Assembly (NCBI GenBank): GCA_050944035.1
Contig: JBMNQH010000009.1
Coordinates: 26,478-90,477, forward strand
DNA length: 64,000 nt
From: JBMNQH01 sp050944035
GTDB lineage: Bacteria; Bacillota; Clostridia; Oscillospirales; Oscillospiraceae
Reading direction: 5' to 3'
Shown: positions 7,863-15,644 of the stretch, piece by piece
How positions within the stretch are numbered: position 1 is the stretch's first letter
Layout: every line of letters begins with the position of its first letter
Notes under the pieces: generated by a model
The model's database searches: none
What the model saw: the letters and a program-made list of their open reading frames with translations, nothing else
Told to the model about the DNA's origin: nothing
Program-made: the position numbers and the translations under genes

Positions 7863-9128
7863 TTATCGAATTGCTCTACATTCCAGATAATAGCGTTTTT
7901 CCTGTGCATGTCCAATGGAAAAGCTCTTTCTTGGAAATACACCGCTCTTCAAAATGCTCGGGTACAGTTCCTCTTTGTCCATACTTGGCAGCAGAATCCC
8001 CGCACAGCCCGCCTGCGCTGCAAGCTCCACGACTGTATCGTCTCCATGGATATAATCGATCTCCCCGCCATGCGTTGCAATATAATCCTCACAGAACGCG
8101 TCCGCTGCTGCAATAGTCTGACCAATGGTCAATCCTTTGACTTCAATGGCCATCTGGTTTCCGTCTGCCATGCAGACAATCTCATGCGCTTCCCCCTCTG
8201 CCTTTGATACACCGGCCCAATACGCCTGCGCCTCTTTGAGGAAAGCTGTCGGATTTGTCTCAAACACCGCACGGTGGATGGCCTCAAAAGCAATGGCATC
8301 ATCGTGCAAATTTACAAGTTCTACTAGACTGTATCGTGCCGGATGGGTTTTCTGTTGCTCTGGTGTCAGATTCTTTTTTAATTGCTCCCAACAGACCTTT
8401 GCAGTTGCAAGGCTGTGATTGCCATCTCCAACGGCATAGACCACCGGTTTTCCCGTATGGCCATACTTTTGCAGCATAATCTCCGGCGCACCGAGATGAA
8501 TCAATGCCTGCTCCAGCTCGGGAACCTGTCGCGCATGGATTCGCCAGCCAGCGAGATGACCACCATCAAGCATCAGATCAAAATCATACAATTTCTGCAG
8601 CTGTGCTGTTCGGCTGGCAAAAGGTTCTATCACCTGACGTTCCGCATCGTCAATAAACACAACAATGTGCGGCATCTCCAAGGTCGCGCCCTCGCGGACG
8701 TGAACGCGTGCCGGCAACCTGCTTTCCACGGTCCCCTCGGTGGGACGCACCATCGAATCTGTATTGCTGCTATAATCATAAGCTTCCAGATCGAGCAGGC
8801 CAAGCAGTCCTTTTCTGACATCGCCAGAAGGCAATGTACGTTCTATATAGATATAGGAGTTCTGCATACATTGAAAAATACCTTCCTGCTGATATCGCTC
8901 CATGGTTGCATTGATTTTCTTTGTCTCTGCTTCCGTATCCACTGTTTTCAAATAAGCTTCGGGTAACATCAGCCAACGGGTAGAAGGCTGATCTCCAACC
9001 AAGGCCTCCACTGCTTCCCAGTAGTCCGGCTGTGCAGAAAACTGGTCACAGGCAATGACACTCCAGCGCAGCATATCCGTGGTACGAGGCAACAAAATAT
9101 CTCCAGGAAAAAATACGGATCTCGACAT
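7863..9128 (-). CDS. DUF1015 family protein
   Basis: 421 residues from the ATG at 9128 (AAAGGAGATCAAACC upstream); a longer in-frame start runs into the spo0A terminator and is unlikely. Recognised from the overall DUF1015 pattern. An N-terminal segment FFPGDILLPRTTDMLRWSVIACDQFSAQP is followed by a segment with the metal/ligand-like motif AVGDGNHSLATAKVCWE, and YSLVELVNLHDDAIAFEAIHR. No catalytic activity is established for the family that I know of; it is soluble, with no signal peptide. In Clostridia it often sits near amino-acid or phosphoserine metabolism genes, but here its neighbour is spo0A, read from a separate promoter. Confidence 0.8.
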   Translation of the reverse strand: MSRSVFFPGDILLPRTTDMLRWSVIACDQFSAQPDYWEAVEALVGDQPSTRWLMLPEAYLKTVDTEAETKKINATMERYQQEGIFQCMQNSYIYIERTLPSGDVRKGLLGLLDLEAYDYSSNTDSMVRPTEGTVESRLPARVHVREGATLEMPHIVVFIDDAERQVIEPFASRTAQLQKLYDFDLMLDGGHLAGWRIHARQVPELEQALIHLGAPEIMLQKYGHTGKPVVYAVGDGNHSLATAKVCWEQLKKNLTPEQQKTHPARYSLVELVNLHDDAIAFEAIHRAVFETNPTAFLKEAQAYWAGVSKAEGEAHEIVCMADGNQMAIEVKGLTIGQTIAAADAFCEDYIATHGGEIDYIHGDDTVVELAAQAGCAGILLPSMDKEELYPSILKSGVFPRKSFSIGHAQEKRYYLECRAIR

Positions 9129-9171
9129 GGTTTGATCTCCTTTATTATTTGTAATGGAAGTACCTGATGTA

Positions 9172-9200
9172 ACTATACTGCAATCTGAAAAAAAAGGCAA
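9172..9200 (-). promoter_or_regulatory. Candidate promoter for the DUF1015 gene
   Basis: On the minus strand TTGCCT, 17 bases, TATAGT. The -35 overlaps the end of the spo0A terminator, so the gene would be uncoupled from spo0A transcription. Sequence match only. Confidence 0.5.
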
Positions 9201-9234
9201 CACGCCAGTGCAAACAAGCACCGGCGTGTTTTTT
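9188..9234 (-). terminator. spo0A terminator
   Basis: Arms AACACGCCGGTGC / GCACTGGCGTGTT (one mismatch) with a six-base loop, then GCC and eight T on the minus strand, 30 bases after the spo0A stop. Confidence 0.85.
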
Positions 9235-9261
9235 AATACATAGTATCATAGAAAAATCTGT

Positions 9262-10059
9262 TTACGCCTCTGCTGCCTTACGGCGCAGGGAAAGGCAGTC
9301 CGCAATCATCGCGATAAATTCAGAATTCGTGGGCTTGCCCTTGATATTGGAAACGGTGTAACCAAAGAATTTCTGCAATGTCTCTAAATCACCGCGATCC
9401 CAAGCAACCTCGATAGCATGACGGATGGCACGTTCCACACGTGACGGTGTCGTGGAAAATTTCTTTGCTACCTCTGGATACAGAACCTTGGTCACAGCAT
9501 TGATTACTTCCATATCGTTGATCGTCAGAATAATTGCCTCTCGTAAATACTGGTATCCCTTAATATGTGCTGGAACACCGATTTCATGGATGATATCGGT
9601 AACAGCCGCTTCCAGACTTGGCTCAGGCTGTTTAGGGGGGTTGATTGCAATCCCCTGACGGGTGAGATTGGTATTGTCGTTGCGCTGCATACTGGGAATC
9701 TGGCGAATATGAGAAAGGAGTGCAGGAATATCGCAGGGTTTTGGCATAAAGTAGGAGACTCCGAGTTCCGAACAAGCACAAACGACATATTCGTTAAAGA
9801 AAGCTGAAACTACAACCACAGTCGGTCTATTGTCCATTTCAGAAATCTTACGCAAGACACCAAGACCGTCCAATCGTGTTAATACCAGATCAAGCAAAAC
9901 AATATCGGGTTTCAAACGTTCAATCTGTTCCAGTGCTTCAACACCATCTGAGGCGCTGCCTACCACTTCAAGATCCGACGACATATGTATAATATCCGTC
10001 AACATCGCTTTGAAATCATCGCCGGAATCCGCAATCATAATACGTGCTTTAGTTTTCAT
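9262..10059 (-). CDS. spo0A: Sporulation master regulator Spo0A
   Basis: 265 residues, typical length. The N-terminal receiver domain has the acidic pocket DSGDD, the phospho-acceptor Asp in IVLLDLVLTRLDG and the conserved Lys in MPKPCD. After a linker comes the Spo0A C-terminal DNA-binding domain (VTDIIHEIGVPAHIKGYQYLREAI ... YPEVAKKFSTTPSRVERAIRHAIEVAWDRG), including the recognition helix SRVERAIRHAIE that reads TGTCGAA boxes. Phosphorylated Spo0A starts sporulation. In Bacilli and most Clostridia spoIVB lies immediately upstream; here spoIVB is about 7.4 kb away. A hairpin, TGTCGAA-type boxes and an inverted repeat lie in the 488-base region before the gene. Confidence 0.97.
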   Translation of the reverse strand: MKTKARIMIADSGDDFKAMLTDIIHMSSDLEVVGSASDGVEALEQIERLKPDIVLLDLVLTRLDGLGVLRKISEMDNRPTVVVVSAFFNEYVVCACSELGVSYFMPKPCDIPALLSHIRQIPSMQRNDNTNLTRQGIAINPPKQPEPSLEAAVTDIIHEIGVPAHIKGYQYLREAIILTINDMEVINAVTKVLYPEVAKKFSTTPSRVERAIRHAIEVAWDRGDLETLQKFFGYTVSNIKGKPTNSEFIAMIADCLSLRRKAAEA

Positions 10060-10202
10060 AACATTTTCTCCATGATTTTTAATTTACGGCGAAAGCATTT
10101 ATATTTCTAAGCAGAAACACCGTTTATTTTCTTATAATTTACCATAAAATATACATTTATGCAATAAAAATTCGAAAATATTTTTTATTTTTTTGTTTAC
10201 AT

Positions 10203-10234
10203 AAATCGACTAACGCGTCGTTTTTAGTCGATTT
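10203..10234. repeat. 11-bp perfect inverted repeat upstream of spo0A
   Basis: AAATCGACTAA (10203-10213) and TTAGTCGATTT (10224-10234) with a 10-base spacer. The right arm runs directly into a Spo0A-type box, so it may form a composite operator. Confidence 0.7.
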
Positions 10235-10248
10235 CGACATTTGTCGTT
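10233..10248. promoter_or_regulatory. Paired Spo0A boxes upstream of spo0A
   Basis: TTCGACA (10233-10239) is a perfect TGTCGAA box on the minus strand. TGTCGTT (10242-10248) is a facing copy with one mismatch. Autoregulation of spo0A through such boxes is known in other spore formers; binding here is inferred. Confidence 0.55.
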
Positions 10249-10279
10249 AAAATGGTAAAAAAACCTTCCATTTTTGCAT

Positions 10280-10324
10280 AAAAAACCGCCCGGAACCGAC
10301 AAGTTTTGCACTGTCGCGGGCGGT
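10280..10324 (-). terminator. Orphan intrinsic terminator ahead of spo0A
   Basis: Arms ACCGCCCG/CGGGCGGT with an inner CGACA/TGTCG stem, ending in a T-run on the minus strand. No annotated minus-strand gene lies upstream (the next gene at 10548 is divergent), so it must end an unannotated leader or small RNA, or act as an attenuator. Confidence 0.75.
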
Positions 10325-10547
10325 CTTAATCTCCTTATCAATTGAAATAATCGGTCAAACATCAAAGAAATCCCTGACTTATCTGTACTCTTTGTTCATC
10401 AACCTACGTTAACATGTTGTCTTATCCACTCCCAACTCTGTTTTTTTATTTTTTATCTTTTTGTCGAAATCACTTTTTTATTTTTGAAATCAGGAGTAAA
10501 ATACAAACTTGTAAGAATTGTAAATCCAGTTCGGAGGTATTGCTCTC

Positions 10548-11492
10548 ATGATTGTCCTGAATCTCGCACTGAAACTCGCGATGTTTGTCCTGCTCGGTAT
10601 CTTTCTAATTCGTGTCAAAGTCCTTGACCGTGCATTTTCAAAACAGCTTTCCAAATTTGTTATGGATGTTTGCCTGCCGTGTCTCATTCTAAAAACTTTA
10701 TGGAGTGAAACATTTGAAGGAGATATTGGACATCTTTTCCTTATTGTGGGGCTCTCCATTGTCCTGTTCCTGATCATGTTCCTAATCGGACAACTGTTCT
10801 ATCTTGCCTTGGGTCGCTCTGATCTTGGGCGAGCAGTGCGTTTTTCCGCCCTGTTCGGAAACTTCAGCTATGTTGGAATCCCGGTTGTTGAAGGACTGTT
10901 TGGGTCCTCCGGTCTGTTTATCTACACCATCTATACGCTCCCGCTCCGCCTGCTCTACTATGCTTCTCCAGTGTACCTTCTCGACCCCAATCACAAAAAA
11001 GGGCAGGAAACCAACTGGAAGGAAAAGATCAAACCGTTTCTGACGCCGACAACTCTAATTATGCCAGTTGGCCTGTTCTTTTATTTCACCGGCCTGCAGA
11101 TGCCGGCATTTTTTATGAGTACGGTTGATTCTCTGGCGGCCATCTGCTCTCCGCTTGGCATGATTATCTGCGGTATGGGCATGTCAACAATCTGTCTGTC
11201 TGACCTGATCGTAAACTTCAAGGCACACACGATGACGCTGATGCGTAATTTTATTTCTCCGGCCATTGCACTGCTGTTTGTCCTGTTCCTTCCGATTGAC
11301 AGCCAAATCAAGCATGTAATCGCCATTGGCAGCACCATCCCAGTCCCCAGCCTTCTTACGGTGTTTACCATACAGTACGGCTGTTCCGATGAGATGTGCA
11401 AATTCTGCTCCACCGAGGTATTCATCTCCACGCTGCTCTCTGTGCTGACATTGCCAATGTGGGCTTTTATCATCGAACGGGTGTTAGGCTGA
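10548..11492 (+). CDS. AEC-family (auxin efflux carrier-like) transporter
   Basis: 314 residues and about ten hydrophobic helices of the AEC/bile-acid-transporter fold. Typical elements are KVLDRAFSKQLSKFVMDVCLPCLILKTL at the N-terminus and SALFGNFSYVGIPVVEGLFG, matching the conserved GNxxfxGiP block. Bacterial relatives export or import small organic anions (malate/malonate type), but the substrate is not predictable. Ribosome site CGGAGG lies upstream of the ATG. It stands alone between the spo0A regulatory region and a convergent terminator. Confidence 0.88.
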   Translation: MIVLNLALKLAMFVLLGIFLIRVKVLDRAFSKQLSKFVMDVCLPCLILKTLWSETFEGDIGHLFLIVGLSIVLFLIMFLIGQLFYLALGRSDLGRAVRFSALFGNFSYVGIPVVEGLFGSSGLFIYTIYTLPLRLLYYASPVYLLDPNHKKGQETNWKEKIKPFLTPTTLIMPVGLFFYFTGLQMPAFFMSTVDSLAAICSPLGMIICGMGMSTICLSDLIVNFKAHTMTLMRNFISPAIALLFVLFLPIDSQIKHVIAIGSTIPVPSLLTVFTIQYGCSDEMCKFCSTEVFISTLLSVLTLPMWAFIIERVLG

Positions 11493-11527
11493 GCGACCTT
11501 CTGGCCAAGGTTTCCATACTTAATATA

Positions 11528-11572
11528 ATAAAAGAGGGAGAAACGTATGAATGCGTTTCTCCCTCTTTTATT
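11528..11572. terminator. Bidirectional terminator
   Basis: Arms AAAGAGGGAGAAACG / CGTTTCTCCCTCTTT with an 8-base loop, between the AEC gene (+) and the small membrane-protein gene (-). Confidence 0.9.
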
Positions 11573-11590
11573 AATCCAAATCGTGTAATC

Positions 11591-12091
11591 CTAGTTTCTC
11601 TGTCTTGTCTTCCAAAATACAATTATTGCGGCAATCACATCCAAGCAGAATATAAACTGGAGAATACCATAAATTACCGATAGCTTTTTTGTTTTTCCCT
11701 CATCGGCATTTCTTCGTACTACTACATCTAGACCGATAAATCCAGTTGCAACCATCGCCATGATATCCAATATCCAAAGCATGACCGATATTATCAATCC
11801 AGGTGGAACAATCAGGCACCCCAAAGCAATAAAGAATATGCAGATATATGATGGTATCTTCGCCAACTTCAATATCATATTGATCTTGGCCAATTTATGT
11901 GTATTCCATTGCCCCTGCATTGCTGAGTGAAAAATCGAATAAGCAGAATATAAGGAAATAATACCAAAAGTTGCTCCCACCAGCAATAAAAGTATAACAA
12001 TAATAAAGAAGCTTCTAAAATCCTCTATACCAGTTGTAACGTTATGAAAGGCACAAAGCATCAGTACCACCAAATAAGGAAACGATGCCAC
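11591..12091 (-). CDS. Small multi-pass membrane protein of unknown function
   Basis: 166 residues from a GTG at 12091. About five hydrophobic segments are visible (near residues 4-16, 28-52, 78-98, 100-120, 140-158) with short polar loops and a basic C-terminus (WKTRQRN). I do not recognise the family. The start is unclear. A GAGGTGAT ribosome-like site lies about 17-25 bases upstream, followed by an out-of-frame ATG-TAG, and the frame is open for eight more codons (LCRWFL...) without ATG/GTG/TTG. A start-codon mutation or non-standard start is possible. More AT-rich than its neighbours. Confidence 0.55.
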   Translation of the reverse strand: MASFPYLVVLMLCAFHNVTTGIEDFRSFFIIVILLLLVGATFGIISLYSAYSIFHSAMQGQWNTHKLAKINMILKLAKIPSYICIFFIALGCLIVPPGLIISVMLWILDIMAMVATGFIGLDVVVRRNADEGKTKKLSVIYGILQFIFCLDVIAAIIVFWKTRQRN

Positions 12092-12182
12092 TAGAAACCA
12101 TCTACATAGATATCACCTCTGCATGCTTTTTGACTGATAGAAAATAGTTTGTATTATCGGCCAATTTTCTTTCTTCACCTAC

Positions 12183-12216
12183 AAAAAAAGCGCTCCCACA
12201 AGTGGGAGCGCTTTTT
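12183..12216 (-). terminator. Terminator of the NifU-like/GGGtGRT operon
   Basis: Arms AGCGCTCCCAC / GTGGGAGCGCT with a two-base loop and a T-run on the minus strand, 17 bases after the GGGtGRT stop codon. Confidence 0.9.
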
Positions 12217-12232
12217 AATAACAGAACAAACC

Positions 12233-13234
12233 TTATTTGTTTGCTGCCTGGGAAACTGCAACAGCGACAGCAACAGATGCGCCAACCATGGGGTTGTTGC
12301 CCATGCCCAGCAGACCCATCATTTCAACGTGAGCAGGAACAGAAGAGGAACCTGCAAACTGTGCGTCGGAGTGCATTCTGCCCATGGTATCCGTCATACC
12401 ATAGGAAGCGGGACCTGCAGCCATGTTGTCCGGATGCAGGGTACGACCAGTGCCGCCGCCGGAAGCGACGGAGAAGAACTTCTTGCCCTGCTCGATGCAT
12501 TCCTTCTTGTAGGTACCTACGGTAGGATGCTGGAAACGAGTGGGGTTGGTGGAGTTGCCGGTGATGGAAACGTCAACGCCTTCGTAGTGCATAACTGCAA
12601 CGCCTTCACGAACATCGTCAACACCATAGCAGCGTACGTTTGCACGCTCGCCGTCAGAGTAAGCGATCTCTCTGACAATGTTCAGTGCGCCAGTTGCATA
12701 GTCAAACTGTGTCTGAACATAGGTAAAACCGTTGATACGGGAAATGATCTGTGCAGCATCTTTGCCCAGGCCGTTCAGGATAACACGGAGGGGCTTGGTT
12801 CTTGCCTTGTTGGCGTTGCGGACGATGCCGATTGCGCCTTCAGCAGCTGCAAAGGATTCATGACCAGCGACAAATGCAAAGCACTCGGTCTCGTCACGAA
12901 GCAGCATAGCAGCCAGGTTACCATGACCCTGACCAACCTTACGATCCTCAGCAACGGAGCCGGGGATGCAGAAAGCCTGCAGGCCAATACCAATTGCTTC
13001 CGCAGCTTCAGAAGCGGTCTTGCAGCCCTTCTTGAAAGCGATTGCTGCACCGATTACATAAGCCCAACCTGCATTCTCAAAAGCGATGGGCTGAATTTCC
13101 TTGACGATTGCATAGGGATCTACGCCATAGCTGTCGCAGAGAGCCTTTGCGCCTTCGATACCATCGATGCCGTACTCAGCGAGGACCGCATTGATTTTAT
13201 CGATTCTTCTTTCATAACTTTCAAACAGTGCCAT
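12233..13234 (-). CDS. GGGtGRT family protein
   Basis: 333 residues. Named for the motif seen here as ASGGGTGRTLHPD, near residue 285. Other conserved-looking parts are PGSVAEDRKVGQGHGNLAAMLLRDE, AGHESFAAAEGAIG and GNSTNPTRFQHPTVGTYKKE. It is cytoplasmic with no transmembrane segment. It lies 18 bases behind the NifU-like scaffold gene, and I know this pairing from many anaerobes. The function is not established; the partner suggests a role in iron-sulfur cluster assembly or a Fe-S-dependent reaction, which is inference. Two cysteines (in ALCDSYG and QAFCIPG) are candidates for conserved ligands. Confidence 0.88.
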   Translation of the reverse strand: MALFESYERRIDKINAVLAEYGIDGIEGAKALCDSYGVDPYAIVKEIQPIAFENAGWAYVIGAAIAFKKGCKTASEAAEAIGIGLQAFCIPGSVAEDRKVGQGHGNLAAMLLRDETECFAFVAGHESFAAAEGAIGIVRNANKARTKPLRVILNGLGKDAAQIISRINGFTYVQTQFDYATGALNIVREIAYSDGERANVRCYGVDDVREGVAVMHYEGVDVSITGNSTNPTRFQHPTVGTYKKECIEQGKKFFSVASGGGTGRTLHPDNMAAGPASYGMTDTMGRMHSDAQFAGSSSVPAHVEMMGLLGMGNNPMVGASVAVAVAVSQAANK

Positions 13235-13252
13235 TATACGCGCCTCACTTTC

Positions 13253-13945
13253 TTATTCTTCACGAGGGTCGATGTATCTGGCAGCCTCTGCGAAACGGCC
13301 GTAAGTACCGGATGCAGCCTTGACTGCTTCGCCAGCATCAACGCCCTTCTTCATTGCATCCATCATCTTTCCAAGATGGATGAATTCATAACCAATGATC
13401 TGGTCGTCAGCGTCGAGTGCAATGCGAGTTACGTAACCTTCTGCCATTTCCAGATAACGGGAGCCCTTTGCCTTGGTGCCATACATGGTACCAACCTGGC
13501 TTCTGAGACCCTTACCAAGATCTTCGAGGCCGGCGCCGATGGGCAGGCCGCCTTCGGAGAATGCAGTCTGGGAACGACCATAGATAATCTGCAGGAACAG
13601 CTCACGCATTGCTACGTTAATTGCATCACATACGAGGTCGGTATTCATTGCTTCGATGAGGGTCTTGCCGGGCAGGATTTCAGAAGCCATTGCTGCGGAA
13701 TGGGTCATACCGGAGCAACCCAGAGTCTCGACCAGAGCTTCCTCAATGATGCCGTCCTTAACATTCAGAGTCAGCTTACATGCACCCTGCTGAGGAGCGC
13801 ACCAGCCAACACCGTGAGTAAGACCGCTAATATCTGTGATTTCCTTTGCCTGAACCCATTTACCTTCTTCGGGAATGGGGGCAGGACCATGATATGCACC
13901 CTTTGCGACGCATGTCATTCTTTCAACTTCTGCTGAATAGGTCAT
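13253..13945 (-). CDS. NifU-like iron-sulfur cluster scaffold protein
   Basis: 230 residues, longer than a bare IscU domain (about 130). The NifU-N/IscU-type core is visible as GACKLTLNVKDGIIEEALVETLGCSGMTHSAAMASEILPGKTLIEA, with a Cys in LGCSG and further cysteines at the WCAPQQGAC segment and in LVCDAIN. The C-terminal extension (YVTRIALDADDQIIGYEFIHLG) is shared with scaffold proteins encoded next to GGGtGRT genes. Start: ATG with GGGAGAAATTC upstream. First gene of a two-gene operon; the 567 bases upstream hold no gene. Confidence 0.85.
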   Translation of the reverse strand: MTYSAEVERMTCVAKGAYHGPAPIPEEGKWVQAKEITDISGLTHGVGWCAPQQGACKLTLNVKDGIIEEALVETLGCSGMTHSAAMASEILPGKTLIEAMNTDLVCDAINVAMRELFLQIIYGRSQTAFSEGGLPIGAGLEDLGKGLRSQVGTMYGTKAKGSRYLEMAEGYVTRIALDADDQIIGYEFIHLGKMMDAMKKGVDAGEAVKAASGTYGRFAEAARYIDPREE

Positions 13946-14424
13946 ATGAATTTCTCCCTTCTAAGATACGAAGAATGCATATTCTCTTTTATGAACCGGT
14001 TTCCTTTTTAATAATTTATAGAAACGACTCACGGATTGTAATATTGCGATTTCTGTAAAGAACTGCATTCCCATATATCTAATAGATACTAGAATTAAAT
14101 CACAAATACGATCTTTTTTCAATCCGTTTTCTAAACAATTTTATACTTTCTCTTTTATTTTTCCCCAATTTTCAAAACTTTCGTCCGGATTGGCAGCTTG
14201 CTCTTTTCCAGTCTATTCCTCTGTCTTGTCATTTCGGTGTACCCACGATACAGTATCGATACAATTTTGAGGCCAAACTGTGTGTCGAACATATCGGAAC
14301 TTCAGAGGCACCTCCGCTCCCCCACCTTACTGCTGGTATCCATATGCACTTCGGTTCCAATGAGAATGCATTCTTTCGTCTTGGGCAGCTTCGAAAAAAA
14401 GAGGCTTCTTTTTTACCAGAACGG

Positions 14425-14452
14425 TTGACAATCGCATCAAAACTGCTAAAAT
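14425..14452 (+). promoter_or_regulatory. Promoter of the PTS IIC gene
   Basis: TTGACA (14425-14430), 16-base spacer, TAAAAT (14447-14452). Transcription would begin around 14459, inside the left arm of the dyad at 14450-14489. Confidence 0.7.
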
Positions 14453-14489
14453 AGCATTCACAGATGTAAAGACACCTGTAAATGCTATT
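14450..14489 (+). promoter_or_regulatory. 40-bp dyad overlapping -10 and start site
   Basis: Two 18-base arms matching at 16 of 18 positions (left AATAGCATTCACAGATGT, right ACACCTGTAAATGCTATT) around a 4-base centre. The left arm begins inside the -10 box, so a full RNA hairpin cannot form in the transcript. I read it as a repressor operator rather than a terminator, although a T-run follows. Confidence 0.6.
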
Positions 14490-14512
14490 TTTAAGGGATA
14501 TAGGTGATTCTT

Positions 14513-15571
14513 ATGGACAAGCTAAAGGCTTTTCTCAAAAGAAAAGACATTGAGATCTCCGCAAAGCGCTATGGAATTGACGCACTCGGTGCCATGGCAC
14601 AGGGTTTGTTTTGTTCCCTGCTGATCGGTACGATCATCAACACACTCGGCACACAATTTAACATTCCATTTCTGAATGAAATCGGTGGTTATTCCACTGC
14701 AATGTCCGGTCCTGCAATGGCCGTGGCCATCGGCTATGCACTGCACTGTCCCCCCATGGTGCTTTTCTCTCTGGTCGCTGTCGGCAATGCAGCCAACGGA
14801 CTTGGCGGCGCAGGCGGTCCTTTGGCCGTTCTGATTATTGCAATCATCGCCGGCGAAGTCGGTAAAGCCGTTTCCAAAGAAACCAAGGTCGACATTCTGG
14901 TAACACCGCTTGTCACCATTACGGTGGGCGTTGCACTATCCGCCTTGATTGCACCGGCCATCGGCACAGCGGCAAGCTCGGTCGGACAGGTTATCATGTG
15001 GGCAACTGAACTACAGCCCTTTCTTATGGGTATTATCGTCTCTGTCGTTGTGGGCATCGCCCTCACGCTTCCCATCAGCAGTGCAGCCATCTGCGCTGCA
15101 CTGGGTCTCACCGGTCTTGCGGGCGGCGCCGCAGTTGCAGGCTGCTGCGCACAGATGATTGGATTTGCCGTCATCAGCTTCCGTGAAAATCGCTGGGGCG
15201 GTCTGGTTTCTCAGGGTATCGGTACCTCTATGCTGCAAATGGGCAATATTGTCAAAAACCCCCGGATCTGGATTCCGCCTACTGTTGCCTCTGCAATTAC
15301 TGGACCAATTGCAACCTGCATCTTCCATCTGAAAATGAACGGCGCTGCGGTTTCCTCTGGTATGGGTACCTGCGGTCTGGTCGGACAAATTGGTGTTTAT
15401 ACTGGCTGGCTCAATGACATCGCTTCCGGCAGCAAGACCGCTATCACTGCGTTTGATTGGGTCGGACTCGTTTTGATCTGCTTTATCCTACCTGCCGTGT
15501 TCTCTCTGATTTTTGATGCAGTCTGCCGTAAACTCGGCTGGATCAAAGACGGCGATATGAAGCTCGACTAA
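14513..15571 (+). CDS. PTS sugar transporter subunit IIC, PfoR type
   Basis: 352 residues and about ten hydrophobic helices rich in Gly/Ala (NGLGGAGGPLAVLIIAIIAGEVGK, LGLTGLAGGAAVAGCCAQMIG). The overall pattern is that of the PTS_EIIC_2/PfoR family of stand-alone IIC-like membrane proteins. No IIA or IIB gene is present nearby, so whether it works in phosphotransfer transport or as an orphan permease is open. The ATG at 14513 is chosen over the GTG at 14504 because TAGGTGAT is spaced correctly for it. The promoter is overlapped by a long dyad, suggesting tight repression. Confidence 0.82.
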   Translation: MDKLKAFLKRKDIEISAKRYGIDALGAMAQGLFCSLLIGTIINTLGTQFNIPFLNEIGGYSTAMSGPAMAVAIGYALHCPPMVLFSLVAVGNAANGLGGAGGPLAVLIIAIIAGEVGKAVSKETKVDILVTPLVTITVGVALSALIAPAIGTAASSVGQVIMWATELQPFLMGIIVSVVVGIALTLPISSAAICAALGLTGLAGGAAVAGCCAQMIGFAVISFRENRWGGLVSQGIGTSMLQMGNIVKNPRIWIPPTVASAITGPIATCIFHLKMNGAAVSSGMGTCGLVGQIGVYTGWLNDIASGSKTAITAFDWVGLVLICFILPAVFSLIFDAVCRKLGWIKDGDMKLD

Positions 15572-15593
15572 TTACTCGATCTACTTACAGTTC

Positions 15594-15638
15594 AAAACCC
15601 CTTCTGTCAGGCAAAGCAGTTTGACAGAAGGGGTTTTT
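15594..15638. terminator. Terminator between PTS IIC and kptA
   Basis: Arms AAAACCCCTTCTGTCA / TGACAGAAGGGGTTTT around a 12-base loop; symmetrical A/T runs allow use by both convergent genes. Confidence 0.88.
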
Positions 15639-15644
15639 ATAATT

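Larger units (their letters stand above)
10060..10547. promoter_or_regulatory. Divergent regulatory region, spo0A / AEC transporter
   Basis: A 488-base AT-rich stretch without a gene. On the minus strand TTGCAT-17-TAAATT is a candidate spo0A promoter about 80-110 bases before its ATG. Further up are a perfect 11-base inverted repeat (10203-10213 / 10224-10234), Spo0A-type boxes at 10233-10239, 10242-10248 (one mismatch) and 10462-10468, and an intrinsic terminator at 10280-10324 facing spo0A. The AEC gene start has a good ribosome site (CGGAGG) but I could not assign its promoter with confidence. Confidence 0.6.
13946..14512. other. 567-base intergenic region, no gene recognised
   Basis: The AT-rich left part should hold the promoter of the minus-strand NifU-like gene; I could not fix it. 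The right part is more GC-rich around 14200-14400 but all frames are short and unrecognised. A TGTCGAA sequence at 14283-14289 is probably chance. The last 90 bases hold the PTS IIC promoter and dyad described separately. Confidence 0.6.

Noticed and set aside
10422..10430. DnaA-box-like TTATCCACT upstream of spo0A
   Set aside because: Single site, one mismatch, no cluster or AT-rich unwinding element; not evidence for an origin.
12149..13936. Long plus-strand open frame (about 595 codons) opposite the GGGtGRT and NifU-like genes
   Set aside because: Lies antisense to two well-recognised genes; rich in Cys/His/Ser from mirrored codons, no ribosome site, no family.
14230..14428. Minus-strand frames upstream of the PTS gene (KLPKTKECILIGTEVHMDTS)
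   Set aside because: Looks mildly protein-like but stops quickly, has no start or ribosome site and matches no family I know.
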